A DNA stretch of 64,000 nucleotides from JAHFPN01 sp036559465 (lineage in GTDB: Bacteria; Pseudomonadota; Alphaproteobacteria; Rhizobiales; Xanthobacteraceae), in NCBI GenBank assembly GCA_036559465.1, contig DATBTC010000072.1, forward strand, positions 1-64,000, given 5' to 3'. Positions 25,267 to 31,632 of the stretch are shown in pieces. Both the position numbers and the translations under genes were made by a program. How positions within the stretch are numbered: position 1 is the first letter of the stretch; each line of letters begins with the position of its first letter. The notes under the pieces are model-generated. The model searched no databases. It worked only from the letters and a program-made list of their open reading frames with translations, and had not been told where the DNA came from.

Positions 25267-25869
25267 ATGCCCCACTCCATCATGTTTCACGAGGGCAACC
25301 GGCGCCTGCAGGACGAATTCGACAGCCGCAAAATCTCCGACCGGCTGGAGGAAAAGCTAACGCGCGCCCGTTTCAGCGACGAGGACAAAGCATTTGTCGA
25401 AAATTCGATCTTCTTCTTCATCGCTACCGCCGACGCGGAGGGCCGGCCGGACTGCTCATTCAAGGGCGGCAGCCCCGGCTTCGTGCGCGTGAGCGCGCCC
25501 GACGAGCTCGTGTTTCCCGACTATGACGGCAACGGCATGTTCAAGAGTCTGGGCAATATCGAGGTCAATCCGAATGTCGGCTTGCTGTTCGTCGATTTCT
25601 TCAAGCCCAAGCGCCTGCGTATCAACGGCACCGCCTCGGTGCGGCGTGACGATCCGCTGCTGCAGCACACCGTTGGCGCGCAGCTCATCGTGCGTGTAAG
25701 AGCGCGCGCGATTTTCCCCAATTGCCCGCGCTATATCCCGACGCTGCAGCTGGTGGAGCCTTCGAAATACGCGCCGCAGCCCGGCACAGAGTTTCCGGAA
25801 CCAGGCTGGAAGAGCTTCCCTGACTTCGCGCCGGTGATGCACCCGCGGCAGCCGACCTATAAGGGCTAG
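25267..25869 (+). CDS. Pyridoxamine 5'-phosphate oxidase-like flavin-binding protein
   Basis: The 200-residue protein has a split-barrel FMN-binding fold. Residues F-F-F-I-A-T-A-D-A-E-G-R-P-D-C-S form the first strands, and K-G-G-S-P-G-F-V and the D-Y-D-G-N-G-M-F-K-S-L-G-N-I segment (residues about 60-100) resemble PNPOx family members. The family includes many flavin reductases and general stress proteins; this one is not the vitamin B6 enzyme PdxH. A strong AAAGGAG precedes the ATG at 25267, so I rejected the longer frame from 25168. The stop overlaps the convergent aspartate dehydrogenase gene by four bases. Confidence 0.82.
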   Translation: MPHSIMFHEGNRRLQDEFDSRKISDRLEEKLTRARFSDEDKAFVENSIFFFIATADAEGRPDCSFKGGSPGFVRVSAPDELVFPDYDGNGMFKSLGNIEVNPNVGLLFVDFFKPKRLRINGTASVRRDDPLLQHTVGAQLIVRVRARAIFPNCPRYIPTLQLVEPSKYAPQPGTEFPEPGWKSFPDFAPVMHPRQPTYKG

Positions 25870-26672
25870 GTCCCAACCCTCAGCGGCGCGGCCAACTTGC
25901 GTAGCGCCGCCAGCACCGAGAGCGCCGTGATCCGGCCGGTCTTTGGGTTTTCCGAGGGCACGTTCTCGATCGTCATGCTGAAGCGGGCGGAGTCGGCATC
26001 GACCTCGATCGTGTGGCAGTTGCGGTTGATCGACGGATCGGCCCAGATCTCGACCATGGTACGGTCGGGGCCGATGCCGGCGAGCGACAGCGCAGCGGCG
26101 ACGTTCAGATTTTCGGGAAAGCCAGAAGCGGCCTCGCGCGCGCTGCCGCTGAAGACGCGTTTGGCTTCCGTCAGGCCCTCGACCGAAATTCCGTTCGTTA
26201 CAAGGTAGGTCGCGCCGGCGAGGCCGCGCGGCGGCTTGCGTGTGGTCATGCGGATGGAGTGGATAGTCCCCTCGGCAGCCGCGGTGACGGCATCGAGGCC
26301 CAACAGTGCGCCGGTCGGCACGATGATCTGGCCGCCGCGAGACTTGGCGAGCTCGATCAGCTCCGGGCGCAGAAGCAGCGCGCCGCAGGAGAGAACCATC
26401 ACGCGCTTGCCGGCCTCGAGCATCGGCCGGCATACTTGCTCGAGAATCTCAGGCGGCGCGCATTCGACCACGAGATCGGCGCGCGCGGGGATTTCGACAA
26501 GCCCCACGACCGGGCATGCGATATGCTGGGCCTCGCGCCAGGCTTTCGCCTTCGCTGCGTCGCGCGCAGAAATGCAAGCGAGCGTCAGGCCCGGCATGCC
26601 GTCCGCGAGCCGGCGCGCGAGCACGCGGCCGATGGCGCCGAGACCGGCGATTCCGACACGGATCGTAGTCAT
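25866..26672 (-). CDS. Aspartate dehydrogenase-like protein (NadX family)
   Basis: The 268-residue protein has an N-terminal Rossmann domain with G-I-A-G-L-G-A-I-G near residue 7, A-D-L-V-V-E-C-A-P near 68, and S-C-G-A-L-L near 95. The C-terminal catalytic domain has N-L-N-V-A-A-A-L-S-L-A-G and an R-N-C-H-T-I-E segment with the likely catalytic His. NadX converts L-aspartate to iminoaspartate in some NAD pathways; here it lies beside uptake and aldolase genes instead of nadA/nadC, so a catabolic role is equally possible. The ATG at 26672 starts the Rossmann strand; an upstream extension to 26723 was rejected. Confidence 0.85.
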   Translation of the reverse strand: MTTIRVGIAGLGAIGRVLARRLADGMPGLTLACISARDAAKAKAWREAQHIACPVVGLVEIPARADLVVECAPPEILEQVCRPMLEAGKRVMVLSCGALLLRPELIELAKSRGGQIIVPTGALLGLDAVTAAAEGTIHSIRMTTRKPPRGLAGATYLVTNGISVEGLTEAKRVFSGSAREAASGFPENLNVAAALSLAGIGPDRTMVEIWADPSINRNCHTIEVDADSARFSMTIENVPSENPKTGRITALSVLAALRKLAAPLRVGT

Positions 26673-26786
26673 GAATGACTCCGGCCGAGTGTGACCTGCA
26701 TATGCGCGCCGGTCCCGAGCCACAAGCGGCGGCTTGACCCTGCCCGCCGGGCACGCAAATCTCAGTCAAACGAACGGGAGGATGTT

Positions 26787-27767
26787 ATGCACAAGACCAT
26801 TTTCGGCGCGGTGCTTGCATCATTGCTCACACTCACCGGCATCGCTTCGGCACAGGAATGGCCGTCGCGAGCGGTGACCATGGTGGTTCCCTTCGCCGCC
26901 GGCGGGCCACAGGACACGATCGCGCGCGTTGTCGCGGCGGGCCTCGGTGAAATCCTTGGACAACAGGTCGTCATCGAAAATATCGGCGGCTCCGGCGGCA
27001 TGCTGGGCGGCGACAACGTCGCGCGCGCGGCACCGGACGGCTACAAGTTCGGCCTCGGCACGGTCGGCACCCACGCTCAGGGCCAGACACTTTACAAGAA
27101 GCCGCTCTATAACTCGGTGACCGATTTCACTCCGGTCGGGCTGATCGCGGAGACGCCGATCGCGCTCCTTGTGCGCAAGGGTCTGCCGGTGAGCAACCTT
27201 CAGGAATTCATCGCTTACGCCAAAGCGAACCAAGCGAAAATGTCGTTCGGCTCGGCGGGTCCGGGTTCGGCCACTCATCTCGGCTGCGTCGTGGTCAATA
27301 TGGTGCTCAGCCTCAAGGTCGAGCACATCGCCTATCGTGGCACCGGTCCAGCGATGAAGGACCTGATGGGCGACAGCACCATCGACTACATCTGCGATAT
27401 CATCAATACGGCGAAGCCCCAGATCGAGGGCGGCACCGTCAAGGGCCTCGCGATCATGACCAAGGTGCGCTCGCCGGTGCTGCCGAATCTCGCGACCGGA
27501 CTCGAGCAAGGCGTCAAGGATTTCGAGGCCTATACCTGGACGGCATTCTTCCTGCCCAAGGGCACGCCCGATGCGATCGTGAAGAAGCTGAATGCCGCTA
27601 TCGTGAAGACCATCAACACGCCGGCGGTGCGCGAACGACTACAGGGCATGGGCGCGCAGGTAGTGTCCAACGACCGCGCCACGCCGGAATACCTCGCGAA
27701 GTTCGTCCCCTCCGAAATCCAGAAATGGGCCGCGCCGATCAAGGCGAGCGGGGTGACGGTGGATTGA
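26787..27767 (+). CDS. Bug/TctC family periplasmic solute-binding protein
   Basis: The 326-residue protein starts with a Sec signal peptide (cleavage near G-I-A-S-A-Q-E, residue 22). It then has the Bug family pattern W-P-S-R-A-V-T-M-V-V-P-F-A-A-G-G-P-Q-D-T-I-A-R, with the ligand-binding loop near residue 45. Bug receptors bind carboxylates and often work with TctAB membrane proteins; none is encoded nearby, so this is an orphan receptor. Ligand unknown. An in-frame leader from 26691 was rejected in favour of the ATG at 26787 with its GGGAGGA element. The HpcH/HpaI aldolase gene follows after a strong hairpin. Confidence 0.92.
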   Translation: MHKTIFGAVLASLLTLTGIASAQEWPSRAVTMVVPFAAGGPQDTIARVVAAGLGEILGQQVVIENIGGSGGMLGGDNVARAAPDGYKFGLGTVGTHAQGQTLYKKPLYNSVTDFTPVGLIAETPIALLVRKGLPVSNLQEFIAYAKANQAKMSFGSAGPGSATHLGCVVVNMVLSLKVEHIAYRGTGPAMKDLMGDSTIDYICDIINTAKPQIEGGTVKGLAIMTKVRSPVLPNLATGLEQGVKDFEAYTWTAFFLPKGTPDAIVKKLNAAIVKTINTPAVRERLQGMGAQVVSNDRATPEYLAKFVPSEIQKWAAPIKASGVTVD

Positions 27768-27822
27768 CGCGTGCGCGATCGAGCGCCGCTGAGATTCCAA
27801 ACCTCGGCCTGAACATCTCCTG

Positions 27823-27847
27823 CGGCCGGCCCCTGTCGGGCCGGCCG
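27823..27847 (+). repeat. Intercistronic hairpin after the Bug receptor gene
   Basis: CGGCCGGCCC (27823-27832) and GGGCCGGCCG (27838-27847) form a perfect 10-bp stem with a 5-base loop. No T-run follows, so it is more likely an mRNA 3'-end stabiliser, uncoupling the abundant receptor from the aldolase, than a simple terminator. Its core repeats the GGCCGGCC stem seen at 24727-24748. Confidence 0.65.
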
Positions 27848-27872
27848 TCGCGCGAAACAGAGCGGAACCTCC

Positions 27873-28637
27873 ATGCAACTCCAACGCAATTCCTTCAAGC
27901 AAGCGCTCGCGGCGAGCCGGCTGCAAATCGGGCTCTGGTGCAGTCTTACCAGCAACGTTGCGGCCGAGATCGTCGCCGACAGCGGCTTCGACTGGCTGTT
28001 GCTCGACGGCGAACACGCACCGAACGAAATTCCGGGCTTGCTGTCGCAATTGCAGGCCGTCCGGCACGGCCCGGCGGCGCCCGTGGTGCGCGTGGCGTGG
28101 AACGATCTGGTGATGATCAAGCGGGCGCTCGATATCGGCGCGCAATCCTTGCTGGTTCCCCTCGTCGACAATGCCGAACAGGCGAAGCGAGCCGTGCAAG
28201 CGACGCGCTATCCGCCGGGCGGCAACCGCGGAGTCGCGGGCAGCACGCGCGCCGCCGGCTACGGCCGAATTCCCAACTATCTGAAAACAGCGAACGAGGA
28301 AATCTGCGTCATCGTTCAGGCCGAGACGCGCAGCGCGCTCGACCGGATCGAGGAAATTGCGAAGGTCGAGGGAGTCGATGGAGTCTTTATCGGCCCCAAC
28401 GATCTCGCTGCTTCGCTCGGCCATACCGGCAACACCCAGCATCCCGATGTTCAGAAGGCGATCGAGGACGCGGGCCGGCGGTTGCGGGCGGCTGGTAAGG
28501 CGGCCGGCATCCTCGCGTTTCCGGAGGAAGAAGCGCGGCGCTATATCGGCTGGGGCTACAGTTTCGTCGCCGTCGGCGGCGACACGGCGCTGCTGGCCAA
28601 TGGCGCGGATGCGCTGGCGAAGAAATTCAGGGCCTGA
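27873..28637 (+). CDS. HpcH/HpaI family class II aldolase
   Basis: The 254-residue protein is a metal-dependent pyruvate aldolase. Motifs are G-L-W-C-S-L near residue 22, W-L-L-L-D-G-E-H-A-P with the catalytic His near 48, the metal-binding Q-A-E-T-R near 150, and F-I-G-P-N-D-L-A near 173. Typical substrates are 4-hydroxy-2-oxo acids. Context with a Bug receptor suggests breakdown of an imported acid (inference). The last codons (A-D-A-L-A-K-K-F-R-A) are duplicated, in decayed form, after the redoxin gene at 29394-29424. Confidence 0.92.
   Translation: MQLQRNSFKQALAASRLQIGLWCSLTSNVAAEIVADSGFDWLLLDGEHAPNEIPGLLSQLQAVRHGPAAPVVRVAWNDLVMIKRALDIGAQSLLVPLVDNAEQAKRAVQATRYPPGGNRGVAGSTRAAGYGRIPNYLKTANEEICVIVQAETRSALDRIEEIAKVEGVDGVFIGPNDLAASLGHTGNTQHPDVQKAIEDAGRRLRAAGKAAGILAFPEEEARRYIGWGYSFVAVGGDTALLANGADALAKKFRA
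28605..28637 (+). repeat. Direct repeat copy 1 (3' end of the aldolase gene)
   Basis: These 33 bases encode the aldolase C-terminus and stop. A second copy at 29394-29424 matches at 30 of 31 aligned bases, with two bases missing. The two copies flank the redoxin gene. Confidence 0.8.
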
Positions 28638-28741
28638 TGGGGCTCACGGACTTTTGACAAGCTCGTCGAAGGGCGCCTGCAATCGCGCACTATACTCTAG
28701 GATCATTCGCGCGGCGCAGCCGCTGCCCAAGGGAGGCCCCT

Positions 28742-29380
28742 ATGAAATCCATCGGTCGGCGTGACTTCTTGGCCGGCGGCGCACTCGGGGCGGCTGCGAT
28801 CCTCGACCTCGCGCTGCAGCCTGGCGCGTCCGCGCAGGTCCGTGCCGGCGCACCGGCGCCCGCGTTCACACTGCCGGCCTCGAACGGCCGCACCGTTTCG
28901 CTCGCCGACTTCAAAGGCAAGACGCTCGTGCTCGAATGGTCGAACCATGACTGCCCATACGTGGGCAAGCACTACCGCGGCAACAACATGCAGGCGCTGC
29001 AGAAGAAGTGGACCGCGCGGGATGTCGTGTGGCTGACGGTGATTTCTTCGGCGCCGGGCATGCAGGGTTACGTAACGGCGGCTGAGGCGAACAAACTCAC
29101 AGTCGACCGGAATGCCGCGCCGAGCGCAGTGCTCCTGGACCCCAAGGGTGTAGCCGGCCGGGCCTATGGCGCCCGGGTCACGCCGCACATGTTCGTCATC
29201 TCGGGCGACGGCACGATCGTCTACGCGGGCGGGATCGACGACAAGCAGTCGGCACAGGTCGAGGACATCAAGACCGCGCGCAATTTCGTCGATAGTGCCC
29301 TGACGGAACTGTCGCAAGGAAAGCCGGTTTCCGTCTCCGGCGCGCGAGCCTACGGCTGCACCGTCAAATACGGCTCGTAA
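28742..29380 (+). CDS. Tat-exported redoxin (AhpC/TSA-like) with a lone active-site cysteine
   Basis: The 212-residue protein opens with a twin-arginine signal (R-R-D-F-L-A-G-G-A), predicting export of a folded, possibly cofactor-bearing protein. The mature part has a thioredoxin fold starting at P-A-P-A-F-T-L-P. The active site is D-C-P-Y-V-G-K-H-Y with Cys71 only, not C-x-x-C. A second Cys206 lies in the last ten residues (Y-G-C-T-V) and could act as resolving cysteine. Related proteins with S-N-H-D-C-P-Y/F-V are annotated as redoxin-domain proteins of unknown substrate. Direct repeats flank the gene. Confidence 0.85.
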   Translation: MKSIGRRDFLAGGALGAAAILDLALQPGASAQVRAGAPAPAFTLPASNGRTVSLADFKGKTLVLEWSNHDCPYVGKHYRGNNMQALQKKWTARDVVWLTVISSAPGMQGYVTAAEANKLTVDRNAAPSAVLLDPKGVAGRAYGARVTPHMFVISGDGTIVYAGGIDDKQSAQVEDIKTARNFVDSALTELSQGKPVSVSGARAYGCTVKYGS

Positions 29381-29393
29381 GCGGGCCGGCAAC

Positions 29394-29424
29394 GCGGATG
29401 CGGGCGAAGAAATTCAGGGACTGA
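29394..29424 (+). repeat. Direct repeat copy 2: decayed 3' end of an aldolase gene
   Basis: This stretch repeats the end of the HpcH/HpaI gene (28605-28637) with a two-base deletion and one substitution. The stop codon and last two codons of the convergent carbamoyltransferase gene fall inside it. It marks a past duplication, insertion or deletion around the redoxin gene. Confidence 0.8.
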
Positions 29425-31612
29425 CGTTCAGTTCAAGCACGGCGCCCGTCTCCGCGCGCCAGGCGGCGAGCCATTTCTTGAAACGGCCGCCGTCTTTGGC
29501 GTGCTCTCGGGCCCCACCGTGCCAGGCTGCGAACACAGCACCCTCGCCGGTGAACATCAGCACGGCGTCCATGCCCTTTGACCGGCGCAGCGTCTCGACC
29601 GCCTGACGCGCGGTCTGGGCGATCGGTCCGGAAACGTTGAATGACGTATTCACGGAAACCTCGACACCGATCCGGCGGCCGAGCGCCTTCAAGAAAGCGT
29701 GGGTCAAAGGATCGGTATGCTCGCGCACGATCTGCAGGCGGCCGGTGCCGTCGGCGTGAATCACCGCCGGGATACGCGCACGCGCCTCGGGTTTGGCCTG
29801 GGCCGTCAGCACCATGTAATTATAGACGTTGTAGTCGGCGTCCGAGGCGCCGACGGACAGCTCGAAGAACTGCTTGGCGGCTTCGAGCGTCATCATGGGC
29901 GCCAGCGGACGGATCGCCTCGCGGAACTTCACCCGCTCGTTCAGCGTCTGGCGCGTCGCGGGATTGCATGGGTTGGCGACGATCGAGCGATGCCCGAGCG
30001 CGCGCGGGCCGGTCTCCGCCGGACCTTGGCAGATCGCGAACACGCCGTCCTGCGCAACCATATAGGCCATGAGATCGGCGATCGCTTCGCGCTTGGCGCG
30101 CGTGGAGACGTCGCCGAGCCGCATCCACGCAACGTCGGGCGCGCGCGCCAGCGCCGCGAGGATTTCCGCCTCGTCCGGCGGCGAGCCGCAATAAAACGCG
30201 TGATCGAACGGGGGGCCGATACCGGCGCCGGCAAGATGCGCGAACATATAGGCGGCGCCGATGGTGACGCCGGCGTCGCCCGGCGTCGGCGGCACCCATA
30301 GGTGCAGGCGCGTGCGACGGCCGAGCGTGCGCTCGAAATAGGCCTCGTCGAAATGCTCGAGCACGCGCATGCTGGCGAGCGCGTTGAGCGCGATGCCGCC
30401 GGTGAGAATCAAGCGGTCGCTGCTGGTCGTGCGGATCAGGTGGTCGATGATGTGGAACAGCGCATCCTCGAGCACCATTTGGGTTGCGGCCGCCTTGTCG
30501 AGCCGCGCTTTGGTGATCTCGCTATGCTTGATGTCCTCGACGCGCAGCATGGCGTCAGGATTCCACATGTCTTTTTGCGCGATCGGCTCGCCGAGGATTC
30601 GGATGAGCTCGGGCGTATAGGGCCGGGTAAAGAACTCGCTCGGCCAATTGGCCAGCGCCCGGTTAAGCAGGACTTTGCCCTCGGCTTGCAGGCTAAAAAT
30701 CTCGCGCAACCCGGCGTAATAGCGGTTGGTGTTCCGGTCGTTGTTGCCGTAGGCCGCCGCCCCCATATAGCGGCCCTCGCTGCTGAGAAAGGTCCAGCCG
30801 CCTTGCGTCGCGCTGATCACGCCGTAATAAAAGCCGAGCGAATCGAACACGCTGTCGTTGCTGGCAAGCACGCGCATCGTGTTGCCTTCGGCGAGATACA
30901 GAGAGATCGCGCCGTGGTCGCCCATGCCATCGAGCACCGCGATGGGAACCGGTCCTTGTCCGCTCGCGAAAGGAGAAACCGCATAGGAGAACCAGGCATG
31001 GCAGTCGTGGTGGCGCATACCGACGATCGGCATGGGGCGGCCGAGACTGAGCTGCCGGCCGAGGTTGCGCGGCGCGCGAAACGCCGCGCTCATGTTGCGC
31101 GTATTGAAGGTCGTGAACTCGACCGGCCGCATCATGCTGAAGCTCGCCGGGGCCTCGTCGAGCACCATCTTTACGAGCGTGGCGCTAAGGGCAACGTGGT
31201 CCCAGCTTGCGACCCAGGCATCGATCCTTTCGGGCCCCAGGCCCATGCGGCGCATCTGCGCTAGCAGCGCATCGATCGACTTTTTCGGATACTCGGAGGT
31301 GTGCTTCACCCCGGAGAAGCGTTCCTCCTCGTTGTTGCAGATCAGCTTCGGCCCGCCAGCGCGCGTTACTTCGACGAGCGCGGCCCCGGTATTGTGGGTG
31401 CCGGAGGTGCCGATGCCGACGAGATAGGCGGTTTCGCCGCGCTCGAGCTTGGCCCGCACCGCCTGGATACGCTCGGCGGCGAAGGCGCTCGACGGGCGAT
31501 GGAAATTGCCGAGCGCATAAAGCGGCTCGAGGATGGCCAGCGCAGCGCGATACGCGGCGGCGCCGAGCCGGGGGTGGCGTGGTCCTGTGCGCATGTTGCT
31601 GTTAGACGCCAT
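29414..31612 (-). CDS. Carbamoyltransferase family protein (NodU/TobZ-like)
   Basis: The 732-residue protein has an N-terminal Kae1/HypF-like domain with G-I-G-T-S-G-T-H-N-T-G-A-A near residue 66, E-E-E-R-F-S near 95, and the metal/nucleotide-binding H-H-D-C-H-A (His201, 202, 205). The C-terminal domain contains E-T-G-P-R-A-L-G-H-R-S near 535 and N-T-S-F-N near 660. These enzymes move carbamoyl from carbamoyl phosphate, through carbamoyl-AMP, onto hydroxyl groups of natural products. The target is unknown. I chose the ATG at 31612; the frame is open to 31714 inside the next gene. The upstream gene is a multi-domain iron protein 20 bases away. The last two codons lie in a direct repeat. Confidence 0.9.
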   Translation of the reverse strand: MASNSNMRTGPRHPRLGAAAYRAALAILEPLYALGNFHRPSSAFAAERIQAVRAKLERGETAYLVGIGTSGTHNTGAALVEVTRAGGPKLICNNEEERFSGVKHTSEYPKKSIDALLAQMRRMGLGPERIDAWVASWDHVALSATLVKMVLDEAPASFSMMRPVEFTTFNTRNMSAAFRAPRNLGRQLSLGRPMPIVGMRHHDCHAWFSYAVSPFASGQGPVPIAVLDGMGDHGAISLYLAEGNTMRVLASNDSVFDSLGFYYGVISATQGGWTFLSSEGRYMGAAAYGNNDRNTNRYYAGLREIFSLQAEGKVLLNRALANWPSEFFTRPYTPELIRILGEPIAQKDMWNPDAMLRVEDIKHSEITKARLDKAAATQMVLEDALFHIIDHLIRTTSSDRLILTGGIALNALASMRVLEHFDEAYFERTLGRRTRLHLWVPPTPGDAGVTIGAAYMFAHLAGAGIGPPFDHAFYCGSPPDEAEILAALARAPDVAWMRLGDVSTRAKREAIADLMAYMVAQDGVFAICQGPAETGPRALGHRSIVANPCNPATRQTLNERVKFREAIRPLAPMMTLEAAKQFFELSVGASDADYNVYNYMVLTAQAKPEARARIPAVIHADGTGRLQIVREHTDPLTHAFLKALGRRIGVEVSVNTSFNVSGPIAQTARQAVETLRRSKGMDAVLMFTGEGAVFAAWHGGAREHAKDGGRFKKWLAAWRAETGAVLELNVSP

Positions 31613-31632
31613 TACCAGGGTTTGCCGCGCCT

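Noticed and set aside
28654..28696. TTGACA and TATACT upstream of the redoxin gene as a sigma-70 promoter.
   Set aside because: The spacing between them is 31 bases, far from the 16-18 needed.
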